A DNA stretch of 64,000 nt from an uncultured bacterium. Its GTDB lineage: Bacteria; Cyanobacteriota; Vampirovibrionia; Gastranaerophilales; Gastranaerophilaceae. Both the position numbers and the translations under genes were made by a program. The DNA lies in contig CASEYP010000019.1 in NCBI GenBank assembly GCA_949292185.1, forward strand, positions 1-64,000. The letters run 5' to 3'. This document shows, piece by piece, positions 9,401 through 18,300 of this stretch (positions within the stretch are counted from its first letter, which is position 1; each line of letters starts with the position of its first letter). Below the pieces are notes generated by a model, which saw nothing but the letters and a program-made list of their open reading frames with translations, had not been told where the DNA came from and made no database searches.

Positions 9401-12400
9401 CAATTCAAGAAAGTGCAACAACTAACATTAATGCGAATGGAACATTAAATATTTCAGGCGGGAAAGCCACACTTGATAGTACTGACACTTGGAATGGGGA
9501 TGTAAATATTGGCTCAGGAAGTCTTGCTCTTGTTGGTATAAATAAAAATACTTCAGGCAAATTCACACAAACAGGCGGAAATACAACTGTTACAGGAAAT
9601 ACCTTTAACCTTAATAATTCTGACGATTTAATCTCTGGTGGAACATTCAATATTGGAACAGCTGCTGAAAATTCAACTGTTACAGTTTCTAATGGTGCAA
9701 TTTCTAAAGATGCATCTACTAATATTGCATCAGGCAGTAACCTGGATATTATTGGTGGAAATGTTACTTTAGACGGCGAAACAGACAAATTTATCGGAAA
9801 TGTTAACCTAACCGGAGGCAATTTAACTCTTGATGGAATGAACAAAGATAAATCAGGAGTTTTAACTCAAACTGGTGGTACCACAACTGTTACAGGAGTT
9901 GGTTCAACATTAAATAATACCCAAGATTCTATAGCTTCAGGAAATCTTAATATTGGGACAGCAGATACAAATGGTGAATTAAATATTGAACAAGGCACAA
10001 TAGCTTCTGATGCAGCAACTACAATAGCCCAAAACGGAACCTTAAATATTAAAGGCGGAACAACAAATTTAGATGGAATAAATGATAAATGGAACGGAAA
10101 AGTAAACGTTTCTGACGGAACATTAAACCTTTCTAATAACCTAAATAAAACAACTACTTCAAATGCAACATTTAATCAAACAGGTGGAACAACAAATTTA
10201 ACTGATGCAAAATTAGCACTTAACACATCAGATAGCAAAATTACAGGCGGAACTGTAAATATTGCAGAAACAGGTGAACTTGATATAAATAATTCATCTG
10301 ATAACGCATCTGCAATAAATTCAACAGGTGGGAAATTCTCAATAAGAAAAGGTAGTAAACATTCCGTAACAGGTGGAACAATTGATAGTGCATCAAAAGT
10401 AACAGTTGATGAAGGCGCTACACTTGAAGTAAATGGTTCTGATACTAATATAACCATAGATGGTCAAAATGATAGTTTAAAAGGACACACTAATGTTGCA
10501 AACGGAACATTAAATTTAACTAATGGACTAAATAAAACAACAACAGAAGAAGGCTCATTTAGCCAATCAGGTGGAACAACAAACATAACAGGTGGTTCAA
10601 CTTTATCAATAAAAGATTCTAAAAGTTCAATAACAGATGGAGAAATAAATGTTTCTGACCACTCAACTCTTGAAATAAATAATGGCAAAAGCCATTCTTC
10701 AAGATTAAATGTTTCAGGAAGCAATTTTGGAGTAAAAGGAAACAGCACATTTACAACCAAAGGTGGAACTGTCGATGCTGATTCAACAGTAACAATAGAA
10801 GCGCAATCAAATTTAAAAATCGACGGCAATGATGCTAATGTTACATTAAACAATAATGATTCTTGGCAAGGTAGCATTGGATTAAATAATGGAAACTTAT
10901 ATATTTCAGATGATTTAACAAAAGTGACTGATGCTAAAGGTAACTACATTCAAACCGGCGGTAATATGACAATGTCAGGAGCTTCTTTATCATTAGATGA
11001 TGAAAAAAGTAAAATTTCAGGCGGTAACGTTAACCTTACAAATAATTCAACACTTACAGTAACCAAAAACGGAGGCTCTTCAATTACAGGAGGAAATGTT
11101 GTAATTGATGATACTTCAGTATTAAATTACCTAGCATCAAAAGGTTTAATAACATATTCAGACGGAAACCAAATAAATATTGATACATCCGGCTTAATAA
11201 ATATGGCAAACGGTGTAATTACAAATAGTACAATTAATAATCTTACAATCAATAACGGAGCCTTAGGCGATGGTCAAGCAAACTTTGCAATTGATTTGCA
11301 AGCAAGAAGTAATGGAAACGCATCATCAGATTCAATTAGTGCAAATTCAATAAAAGTTGCAACAGCAGGAGAGGCCGGAACTATACATATTTCAGATTGG
11401 AATTTGAAAGGTGATGTTTTTGGTTATGATGCACCAATTGAAAAACACATAAGATTAGGTAAAATTTTTAAATCTGATAATATAGATAATGAAATTAACT
11501 TTACAGCAACAGATAAAGAAATATTTACTCCAATAGGTTATTATAAATTGAACCCATCAAGTGCAAATGATGGAAGTTATTCATTAGATTTATCAAGATT
11601 TAATCCGCAAGTATTCCGTGGACAAGTTGCAACAGCCGCATCTTATATGAATCAACTTGTTGTAAATGACACGTTATTTAATCGTGCTCAAATAAGACGT
11701 TATGGCGCAAGTTATGATCAATTATTCAAAAATAAAACAGCAATTTTAGATGGCACAGCAAGTTATGAAAGAACATTAAAAGATGGCGGATTGTGGACAG
11801 AAGTATTTGGTAACTTCGAAACCTTAAAAATGAACAATAGCCTTGATAAAGTTAGAAATAATTCTTGGGGCTTCATAATCGGTGCTGACTTTGGAATGAA
11901 AGAATTGAGAAACGGCTGGCAATATATTCCAACAGCATATATCGCATATAATGGCGGACACCAAACATTTAACGGTGTTGGAATATGGGAAAATGGCGGA
12001 CAACTTGGTTTTATGAGCAGTTGGATGAAGCAAAGATTTATGGAAACTGCAATGATTTATGCCGGAGTTTACGGAACAGAAATGAATATTGCAGGAACAT
12101 CAGAAGATGCATTTAATTATTTCGTAGGTTTGGCAAGTAAAACTGCTTATGATTGGAATTTGGGTAAAAACTTTGTAATTCAACCATCATTGACGTTGGC
12201 ATATAATATGTTCGGTCAACAAAACTGGCATACGGATTATGGTCAAATGGGTATGAGTTCAGGATTTTTGAATGGATTTAATGTAGCACCGGGTGTAAAC
12301 TTTATTTATCAAAGAGAAACTTGGAAAGCTTATGCAACAATCGCTTATGCTTGGAACTTCTTTGCAGGAATAGACGGAGAAGCAGGATATGTAGATTTGC

Positions 12401-12552
12401 CAAGTGTTAAAATGGCACATGGATATCTGCAATATGGTTTTGGAATGTCAAAAACATTCTCTGACAGATTAATGATGTATGCCCAAGCAACAGTAAGAAA
12501 TATCGGTAGAACCGGTATAATATGCCAGGGCGGCTTGAACTGGAGATTGTAA
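6469..12552 (+). CDS. Giant autotransporter (type V secretion) with repeat passenger
   Basis: The 2027-residue protein starts with a signal peptide (positive MNNKLKRF, hydrophobic core, cleavage after SPLLAE or nearby). The passenger, about residues 30-1700, is made of Gly/Asn/Thr-rich beta-helix repeats. A unit of about 97 residues recurs with hallmarks LNN..D.ISGG..NIG, GTLNVTGGNVTLD, TWNG.VNV and FTQTGGNTTVTG; I count 14 copies of the LNN..D.I.GG block, the last few degenerate. Residues about 1720-2027 look like an autotransporter beta-barrel, ending in NWRL. The barrel would export the passenger across the outer membrane, so it is probably an adhesin-like surface protein. No protease or lipase motif is seen in the passenger. 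No clear ribosome-binding site precedes the ATG at 6469. Confidence 0.9.
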   Translation: MNNKLKRFWVIAACIAIVGSTCSPLLAETVSITDTATASGSTGTLRNKEGSVIAPTYETYTWVAGDASSSTAALNGGTLSINGYSSSVVNGILNATSGKINLTNGTLTISSDSNIENAVNTTIAAGSELAVSGGVVNLNNDDVLSGNINLTSGILNIDSATKSGTFTQSNGTLNLSGTGIDLNNNNDGITGGTVNIGQGTQSGQLSLSNGTLDQNATTVISTNGTLNVSGGNATLDSNDTWNGTTNVTGGSLALVGITKNTSGSFNQTSGSTTITGDFNLNNSSDTITGGDVNIGNGTDAGNLTVSNGIVYEGANVDISDSGTLNVTGGNVTLDSATDTWNGDVNISRGTLNLNNASKDLNGTYTQTGGTVNITGSNFDMNNTADTISAGNVNIGTTSNAGKLTVSRGSIDENAIINVASKGEMNVTKGSVTFDSEDSWDGSVGLNGSGTININNATKTGTLTQTDGTINITGSKFDLNNEADLIDGGSLNIGNGTTSSKFNVSKGTITTDSTVTLNDKGTINISGGNVTMDSDDTWGGTINMTEGSLNINSNNKTGTLKQEGGSTTVIGNGFDLNNENDRITGGKLQIGDNLSSSNMSVSKGSISSNSTVDITKNSTLNVNGGNVELGTGTKWTGNVNVTDGKLTLDNTHKNFDGVFNQSGGTTIVTGSGFSLDNSADIISGGTLHIGDKTSESDMGVTQGYIDSNATVNINRNGTLNVTGGNVTLDENDAWEGNVNVSEGNLAINNINKHSNGKFSQTSGKTSINGTFDLNNAEDKISGGNLIIGDTSESTVTVSKGSIEGGANVTLNASSNINVTGGNLTMDNIDTWDGNIKVASGTLNVSNVNNKNGILTQTGGNTIVTGEGFDLNNASDNISGGNLQIGDGTINSDISISQGTIGSNTNVTINENGAMHVTGGNVNLNNAQKHEGGIFTQNAGTTTITGESFGLNNSADTISGGTINIGNGTKVTKVDVSKGSIQESATTNINANGTLNISGGKATLDSTDTWNGDVNIGSGSLALVGINKNTSGKFTQTGGNTTVTGNTFNLNNSDDLISGGTFNIGTAAENSTVTVSNGAISKDASTNIASGSNLDIIGGNVTLDGETDKFIGNVNLTGGNLTLDGMNKDKSGVLTQTGGTTTVTGVGSTLNNTQDSIASGNLNIGTADTNGELNIEQGTIASDAATTIAQNGTLNIKGGTTNLDGINDKWNGKVNVSDGTLNLSNNLNKTTTSNATFNQTGGTTNLTDAKLALNTSDSKITGGTVNIAETGELDINNSSDNASAINSTGGKFSIRKGSKHSVTGGTIDSASKVTVDEGATLEVNGSDTNITIDGQNDSLKGHTNVANGTLNLTNGLNKTTTEEGSFSQSGGTTNITGGSTLSIKDSKSSITDGEINVSDHSTLEINNGKSHSSRLNVSGSNFGVKGNSTFTTKGGTVDADSTVTIEAQSNLKIDGNDANVTLNNNDSWQGSIGLNNGNLYISDDLTKVTDAKGNYIQTGGNMTMSGASLSLDDEKSKISGGNVNLTNNSTLTVTKNGGSSITGGNVVIDDTSVLNYLASKGLITYSDGNQINIDTSGLINMANGVITNSTINNLTINNGALGDGQANFAIDLQARSNGNASSDSISANSIKVATAGEAGTIHISDWNLKGDVFGYDAPIEKHIRLGKIFKSDNIDNEINFTATDKEIFTPIGYYKLNPSSANDGSYSLDLSRFNPQVFRGQVATAASYMNQLVVNDTLFNRAQIRRYGASYDQLFKNKTAILDGTASYERTLKDGGLWTEVFGNFETLKMNNSLDKVRNNSWGFIIGADFGMKELRNGWQYIPTAYIAYNGGHQTFNGVGIWENGGQLGFMSSWMKQRFMETAMIYAGVYGTEMNIAGTSEDAFNYFVGLASKTAYDWNLGKNFVIQPSLTLAYNMFGQQNWHTDYGQMGMSSGFLNGFNVAPGVNFIYQRETWKAYATIAYAWNFFAGIDGEAGYVDLPSVKMAHGYLQYGFGMSKTFSDRLMMYAQATVRNIGRTGIICQGGLNWRL
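6700..11100 (+). repeat. Tandem about 290-bp repeats encoding the passenger units
   Basis: The coding repeats of the autotransporter recur about every 290-296 bases (for example FDLNN-type blocks beginning near 7893, 8185, 8481, 8777, 9067 and 9601). One unit is short: the blocks at 9067 and 9307 are only 240 bases apart, because the DTWNG..VNV segment is missing. The frame is kept. The repeats produce long antisense open frames that are composition artefacts. Confidence 0.8.
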
Positions 12553-12591
12553 AGTAAAAGAATTTTGTGATAAGATAAATAAGGAATTTTT

Positions 12592-12663
12592 GCGGGCATA
12601 GTTCAGTGGTAGAATGTCTCCTTCCCAAGGAGAAGATCGCGAGTTCGAGTCTCGTTGCCCGCT
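12592..12663 (+). tRNA. tRNA-Gly (anticodon CCC)
   Basis: This folds as a complete cloverleaf. The acceptor stem GCGGGCA pairs with TGCCCGC near the 3' end, the D-arm contains TTCAGTGGTAGAA, the anticodon stem TCTCC/GGAGA encloses loop TTCCCAA (anticodon CCC), and the T-arm is CGCGAGTTCGAGTCTCG. CCA is not encoded. A run of seven T follows at once and could terminate transcription. The gene reads GGG codons. Confidence 0.95.
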
Positions 12664-12773
12664 TTTTTTATTGTTTGTGCAAATTTTTTTTAATTTAATA
12701 AGGGCAATAGTGACGAGAACTCTTTTTTGCGAGTTCGAGCGCGAGTGAGCAGAGGGCGAAGCTTTTGTCCTTA
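12650..12773 (+). repeat. tRNA-derived direct repeat, copy 1
   Basis: A segment of about 124 bases begins inside the tRNA-Gly 3' end (TCTCGTTGCCCGC) and recurs at 12836-12958. After a T-rich linker it contains an inverted echo of the tRNA end (GGGCAATAGTGACGAGA) and a second T-arm-like stretch (GCGAGTTCGAGCGCGAG). GAACTC and GAGTTC within it can pair as a small hairpin. No coding sequence is supported here. Confidence 0.75.
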
Positions 12774-12800
12774 TGATTTATTTTATTTTATAAGGACAAA
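12764..12800. repeat. Inverted repeat between the tRNA-derived repeats
   Basis: TTTGTCCTTAT (12764-12774) and ATAAGGACAAA (12790-12800) are an 11-bp perfect inverted repeat with a 15-base AT loop. They lie at the junction between copy 1 and the spacer that precedes copy 2. Confidence 0.6.
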
Positions 12801-12835
12801 TCGTAGTCCCGTTTATTGCGAACGATGCAAGACTG

Positions 12836-12958
12836 TCTCGTTGCCCGCTTTTTTATTGTTATACAAAATTTTTTCTAATTTAATACGGGCAATAGTGACG
12901 AGAACTCTTTTTTACAAGTTCGAGCGCGAGTGAGCAGAGGGCGAAATTTTTATCCTTA
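12836..12958 (+). repeat. tRNA-derived direct repeat, copy 2
   Basis: This is the second copy of the segment at 12650-12773, displaced 186 bases. It restarts at the tRNA 3' end sequence TCTCGTTGCCCGC without the rest of the tRNA, and ends at TATCCTTA. Copies differ mainly in the T-rich linker and in GCGAG versus ACAAG in the T-arm-like part. The layout resembles an attachment-site or repeat-element scar next to a tRNA gene. The 339 bases from 12664 to 13002 hold only these repeats. Confidence 0.75.
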
Positions 12959-13002
12959 GTAACTTATTTTGTGATAGTATCTTCTCACAAGGAGATGTTG
13001 TT

Positions 13003-13425
13003 ATGAAAAAAAATTTCGTATTATTTTTATTATTGATGTTTGCAACTACAACTATTGCCAGTGCAAATACAACAAATTCTTATGATAAATATGGACGCAA
13101 AACAGGCTCTTATAAATCTAATGGTTCTGTTACAACAAAATACAATAGATATGGACAAAAACAATCTACATACAAAACATCAGAGAATGTTACAACAAAA
13201 TATAACAAGTATGGAGCAAAAACTGATACTTATAGAAAAAATGGAAACACAACAACTCAATATAATAAATATGGCCAAAAAGTAGGAACCTATAAAACTA
13301 ATTCAAACGGAACAACTACAAGCTACGATAAATACGGACGTAAAACAGGGTCTTATAAAAAAGACTCATCAGGAAGAATAACCCAATATGATAAATATGG
13401 CCGTAAAGTTAATAGCTATAAATAA
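13003..13425 (+). CDS. Secreted YDKYGRK-repeat protein
   Basis: The 140-residue protein opens with a signal peptide (MKKNFVLFLLLMFATTTIASA) and continues as six repeats of 20-21 residues built on Y[DN][KR]YG[RQA]K..[ST]Y[KR] followed by an S/T/N/G linker; the last repeat is cut after NSYK. Repeats of this kind recall short beta-strand YD-type repeats, but no named family is certain. The product is probably exported to the periplasm or surface and is basic and Tyr-rich. An AAGGAGATG ribosome-binding site supports the start. It stands alone between the tRNA-derived repeats and the SprA-related gene. Confidence 0.75.
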   Translation: MKKNFVLFLLLMFATTTIASANTTNSYDKYGRKTGSYKSNGSVTTKYNRYGQKQSTYKTSENVTTKYNKYGAKTDTYRKNGNTTTQYNKYGQKVGTYKTNSNGTTTSYDKYGRKTGSYKKDSSGRITQYDKYGRKVNSYK

Positions 13426-13457
13426 TAAATTTTTTTTCAAAAAAGTCATCTAACATA

Positions 13458-13486
13458 TTGACAATAGTACATGCAATTGTTACAAT
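13458..13486 (+). promoter_or_regulatory. Consensus sigma-70-type promoter of the SprA-related gene
   Basis: TTGACA at 13458-13463 and TACAAT at 13481-13486 are separated by exactly 17 bases, a near-consensus housekeeping promoter. It decides the gene start: the upstream TTG and ATG codons of the open frame lie inside the promoter and cannot be used. Confidence 0.8.
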
Positions 13487-13511
13487 GATAGCAGATAGGA
13501 GTGTGGTAGGC

Positions 13512-13865
13512 GTGTTAAATACATTATCAAAACAAGACGTAATTACAAGAAATTACAATCACATTTATGCGCACGAAATGGCACATAAAAATGCAGGAGG
13601 TGTTTTTGCAGGTGCTATTTCAATCGAACGAAATTCAGAAGGCATACCAGTTTCAGGTCATGTACCTATTCAGATGCCAACATTAGATAAGAAAAATCCA
13701 CAAAAAACTATCGATCACGCTAATACTGTAATTAGTGCAGCATTAGCCCCATCTGATCCGTCAGCTCAAGATTATAAAGTTGCAAATCAAGCATCTCAAA
13801 TAAAAATGCAAGCTCAAGCTTTGAAAAATAATAATCAAGGTAAAAAATTAAATATTCAAGCGTAA
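13512..13865 (+). CDS. SprA-related putative metalloprotease
   Basis: This 117-residue protein matches the SprA-related family, whose members carry a metallopeptidase-like HExxH. YAHEMAHKNAGG gives HEMAH, and the family block follows: ISIERNSEGIPVSGHVPIQM, the TIDHANTVISAALAP segment, and PSAQDYKVANQAS. It is shorter than many family members and lacks their extra N-terminal region. The GTG at 13512 is chosen as start because a consensus promoter occupies 13458-13486 and AGGAG lies about 10 bases before the GTG. Activity and substrate are unknown, and no signal peptide is present. Confidence 0.8.
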   Translation: MLNTLSKQDVITRNYNHIYAHEMAHKNAGGVFAGAISIERNSEGIPVSGHVPIQMPTLDKKNPQKTIDHANTVISAALAPSDPSAQDYKVANQASQIKMQAQALKNNNQGKKLNIQA

Positions 13866-13920
13866 TTTTGAATTCAAAATTCAATAATAATTATTTTCTT
13901 GAATATAAAAACAAATTTAT

Positions 13921-13962
13921 AAACTATCGCTTTAATAACGAAAATTATTATCGCGATAGTTT
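13921..13962. promoter_or_regulatory. Nested inverted repeat upstream of ftsZ
   Basis: AAACTATCGC (13921-13930) pairs perfectly with GCGATAGTTT (13953-13962). Inside, TAATAA and TTATTA form a second stem around CGAAAA. It has no T-tract after it, so a simple terminator is not clear. It could be a terminator-like structure for the SprA-related gene or a protein-binding palindrome ahead of ftsZ. Confidence 0.5.
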
Positions 13963-14055
13963 AAAATTATTTGAATAATTCTGTTACAAAATATTCAAAT
14001 AAGTGAATTGTAGATTTTTTAGTATATAATATAAAGTAATAACGTAGGAGGTATA

Positions 14056-15234
14056 ATGGAAAATATAGTATCAAGTTACTCCGGTAACGAAAGATCACAT
14101 ATAAACCCAACCCGCATCAAAGTAGTAGGTGTAGGCGGTGGCGGCGGAAACGCTGTTAATAGAATGATTAATGCAAAACTTGCAGGTGTAGAATTTTGGT
14201 TAATGAACACAGACTTACAAGTTTTGACATTCAGTAAAGTAGAACATAAAATTCAACTGGGTTCAACAACAACAAAAGGTTTAGGAGCCGGCGGAGATCC
14301 AATAACTGGCGAAAAAGCCGCAATGGAAACTAAAGATGAAATAACAAAAGCCCTAGACGGAACTGATATGTTATTTATAACAGCCGGAATGGGCGGTGGT
14401 ACAGGAACAGGAGCAGCTCCTGTTGTTGCACAAATCGCAAAAGATTTAGGAATTTTAACTATTGCTTTTGTTACTAAACCATTTTCTTGGGAAGGTAAAA
14501 AGAGAATGGCTCAAGCTGAAAGCGGTATTGAAAAATTAAAGAACTATGTCGATGCAATTTTAGTAGTTCCAAATGACAAATTGTTACAAGCTGTTGAACG
14601 TCAAATGGGACTAAGAGAAGCTTTCTGTGTAACAGATGAAGTGTTATACAGAGGTATTCAAGGTATTTCAGATATCATCACAATTCCTGGAATGATAAAT
14701 ATTGACTTCGCAGATGTTAGAAAAGTTGTTAAAGATTCAGGTACAGCATTAATGGGTATTGGTAGAGCTCAAGGCGAAGGCAGAGCCGTAAAAGCTGCTG
14801 AAATGGCTATCAATTCTCAATTGTTGGAATCTTCAATTGACGGCGCATCTGGTATTATTGTTAATATCACAGGAAGTTCAAATATGACATTATATGAAAT
14901 TAATGACGCAACTGCAGTTATTAATAATGTTGTAAAAGATGATGCTGATGTAATTATCGGTACAGCTATTAATGAAGATTTCCAAAACGAAATCCAAATT
15001 ACAGTTATCGCAACCGGATTTGCAGAAAAACCTCAAACTCCTGCATTCCCAAGAATGTCTGCTGCAGAATATTTCCAAGGAAAACCAGCAACAACTGCTT
15101 CTACAGTTGCAAATAATTCTACTGCATCTGCAACAGCAACATCAGCAGCAACATCATCTTCTTCTTCAGGTTTGGAATTTCCTAAAATGCCTAATCTGAA
15201 TTTAGATGTTCCTGATTTCTTGAAAAAAGAATAA
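14056..15234 (+). CDS. ftsZ: Cell division protein FtsZ
   Basis: FtsZ is the tubulin-like GTPase that assembles the cytokinetic ring. The 392 residues show the N-terminal IKVVGVGGGGGNAVNRM GTP-binding loop, the tubulin signature GGGTGTG at 113-119, and FVTKPFSWEGKKRM. The GTPase core is followed by an Ala/Ser/Thr-rich linker at about 340-372. A short acidic-hydrophobic tail (LDVPDFLKKE) is the expected partner-binding peptide. GTAGGAGG six bases before the ATG is a strong ribosome-binding site, and a TATAAT sequence lies shortly upstream. It is terminated by the hairpin at 15263-15295 and stands alone, not in a dcw cluster. Confidence 0.97.
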   Translation: MENIVSSYSGNERSHINPTRIKVVGVGGGGGNAVNRMINAKLAGVEFWLMNTDLQVLTFSKVEHKIQLGSTTTKGLGAGGDPITGEKAAMETKDEITKALDGTDMLFITAGMGGGTGTGAAPVVAQIAKDLGILTIAFVTKPFSWEGKKRMAQAESGIEKLKNYVDAILVVPNDKLLQAVERQMGLREAFCVTDEVLYRGIQGISDIITIPGMINIDFADVRKVVKDSGTALMGIGRAQGEGRAVKAAEMAINSQLLESSIDGASGIIVNITGSSNMTLYEINDATAVINNVVKDDADVIIGTAINEDFQNEIQITVIATGFAEKPQTPAFPRMSAAEYFQGKPATTASTVANNSTASATATSAATSSSSSGLEFPKMPNLNLDVPDFLKKE

Positions 15235-15262
15235 TAAACATACAAATAATAAATCGATTTTT

Positions 15263-15300
15263 AAAGAGTAAGCTAATTTTAATAACTTACTCTTTTTATT
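15263..15300 (+). terminator. ftsZ terminator
   Basis: AAAGAGTAAG (15263-15272) and CTTACTCTTT (15286-15295) form a 10-bp stem with a 13-base loop, followed by TTATTTT. It sits between ftsZ and the convergent giant gene and may serve both. Confidence 0.75.
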
Positions 15301-15307
15301 TTAATAT

Positions 15308-18300
15308 TTAAACATCACGAGTTCCGGCATCAGTAGCCAAGCCAAGTTCCTCATAATGTTTTGGAGTGATTGACATTCCTACTTCGTGAAATCTTTTTAA
15401 ATAATCTTCTCTTTGCTTTATTGCCGGAGAATTTTCAGGCAACTTCAATTCTACAATTAAATCTTTAACTTTTTGAATAGCCTTCAATTCGGTATTTAAA
15501 ATATCTACTTGATATTTTCCTGCTGCAATAAAGGCTGTTTTTGCTTCTTCCATTTTTAAATACAATAAAGCAGTTTTAGACTTATCTGGATTATTTTTGA
15601 TATCCTCTTTCAATGTAGAAAATGCTTTATCCATAATCTTTATAGTAATTCTGTAATTTGTATTTTTAAATTTTCGGACAATATTATCATGCATTATATC
15701 CAATTTTTCTTCATAATTAGGATCATTATCTATATCTCCAATTTTATCAAGTTCAGATTTAACAATACTTGTTTGTTGAGCTACAGATGAGAATATGTTA
15801 TTTATTCGTTTTACATATTTTTTAGCTCTATCCAATGATTTATTTTTAGAAACCATATCAACAATACGTTCAGATAATCCTAATTGCTCTAAAAACATTT
15901 TTGCCGGTTCCAAATCTTCATCAGCTAACAATGGCGCAAGCATTATATTAATTGCAATATCAGAATCTAATGTTACAACCGAACCATTTTTCAATTGAAT
16001 TTTTGACTTTTTAAATTCATCACGAACAACATTAAGATTTGACTCTCCTGCACAATTCATAAGAATATATTGCATTTCAAGTAAACTAGCCTGATATAAC
16101 AATCCTTTAATGTCAGATTTCAATGATTCTTCTAAATTCTCACTAGCTGCATCCTTTTTAGCTGGAAGTTCACCTTTATCAGGTTTTGCCAATAGCATTA
16201 AATATTCATTTAATAACTTTTCAGGAGTTCTTGTGATTATATGTTTGCTATATAACTGACAAAATTCCTCATAATATCTGTCACTATCTGGGCGTTGTTT
16301 TACACTGTCGCTAATCCATTTGTTCAATAACTCAGCTGCTCTTGATTGATACTTCGGATCAATATAACTTATTATTTCTTTTTTCTGACTATTTATATCC
16401 TTAAGAGTTTCATTAGCAGCTTGTTTCATAGTCTTGCCATCAACAGTCGTATTATAGAAATGTATCTCATCATATATTTCTTTAATTAAACGTTTATATT
16501 CTGATGATGGAACGGTTTTATCAAATTCTGTCATCTGTTTCAATGCGGCTATAGTCTTTGGTATAGTCTCATCTTCACCGTTAACCTCTAATAAATCGGA
16601 TGCGTACTTATGAAATTTATTATATTGCCTTGTCGTTAATTCTCCGTCTGGAAGATTATTGATAGACTTGTACATATCATTTACAATATTTAGCGTTTCA
16701 TCTTGAATATTATAATTGTAAATGGCTTCCATATTTTCTGAAACGTCATCATAAAATCTTTTTAAATTCTGTTGTAAAAATTCTTTTGTTTCAGGATCAT
16801 ATTTTGGATAAGCAGGGAAAGTTCTATATTTATCAAATGCTTCCTGTCTTAACGCTCTGTATTGTTTACTCAAGGTTAGTGAGCGTAGTGAATAATAATA
16901 ATCAAGATAAATATCATCAAATGTTCTTTTATTTTTATCATATCTTGCACTTCTTAATTTTCGATTAATTTTATTATATTCATACACAGGAATAATTGTG
17001 CTCATCTTTAAATTTACACCAAGTTTTTGATTGAACAACAAATTATACAACATATCATGAGTTCTTGAATCCATACCTCTAAATTGTTGCAATACATCAT
17101 ATCCTGAAACCGGTTTTATACCTATAGCGGCATCAGTAATTTTAGAATTATATTTTCGTTCAAACTCTTCTTTTGTCATATTTCGAAGATTGTTAATAAT
17201 TTGAACAAGTTCTTCATCTGTTGCAGGATCAAAAGTATCATCAATCCATTTGACAATATCTTTCATATTGTCATCATCAAATGAAGAACTGCCCAAATCG
17301 GCTAATGTGAATCCCATATTAGTACGTAACATATTACGCACCTTATTAGCCATATCTTTAACTTTTTCATCTTTGTTTTCAATTTGTTTTGGGGTATTTT
17401 TCGTTAATGAATTTGCAAAATTATTGACCATAAGTTCTATGGTTTTATCAAGACTACCATCAAACTCTTTTTTATCAATATTTTTCAAAGAATTTATTAT
17501 ATTATCTTCTACAGTATTTGATAATTTAAATCCGTTTACTTGTGCAAATGCGCCCAATAATGCATCCAATTCTTGTCTTACACTTTCTGCCCCATAGTTT
17601 ACTATCTCAGGATTTTTTGCAAATACATAATCAAAATTCTTTCTGGCCTCTATTTTTATTTGCTGTCTGATTGTAGCTAAATCTTCATTAGAAGTCTGTT
17701 TGTAGAAAATACGTCTATTCGGTAATCCTTTGTAAGATCTGATTAATGCCATTTTTTCAAATATTAATCTTAAAGGATCATTTTTTGATAATTTGTCATA
17801 ATCTTCTTTTGTAACTATACCTTTATCAAAAGGCGGACGTCCAAAAATACGATTTTCATACTCACTATATTCTTTGTATAAATTGTTATTTAGAGTTTCT
17901 GCTTTCAAAATTACGGATTTAATCTCGCTTTTTGTCATATTTTTAGCAGCTGTTTCTAATTGCGGCAAGAATTCAGATGAATTTATAAATGTTACATCGC
18001 GCATCATCCTTACATATTGCTCAGCTTTTGGGTGTCTTCCTGGAGTAATAATATCTACGAACATAGGATATTTATATTCCCCTGCTGCCCCAGCCATTTT
18101 TCTATATTGTTTATTATTGATATCTTCACGTTTTAAAACACCTACAGAATCAATCAAATTATCAACTAATTTACCTGTTAAGTAGGCATCATCAGTAATA
18201 TAACCTAACTCGCCACCATAACCTCTCGCATAATCTGTACGTAATAAACCTTGATCATCTACCCAAGTATTTTCATGCTCCAATGGTCCCCAAGTGTTAT

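Noticed and set aside
6700-11100. Regular repeats that could suggest a CRISPR array
   Set aside because: The period is about 290 bases, the repeats are coding and degenerate, and there are no unique spacers or cas genes.
12727-12933. A 68-codon open frame behind tRNA-Gly
   Set aside because: It lies entirely in the tRNA-derived repeats, with no ribosome-binding site and no protein-like composition.
12650-12958. The tRNA-end duplication as attL and attR of an integrated element
   Set aside because: Only about 186 bases separate the copies and no mobility gene lies between them; a simple tandem repeat is the better reading for now.
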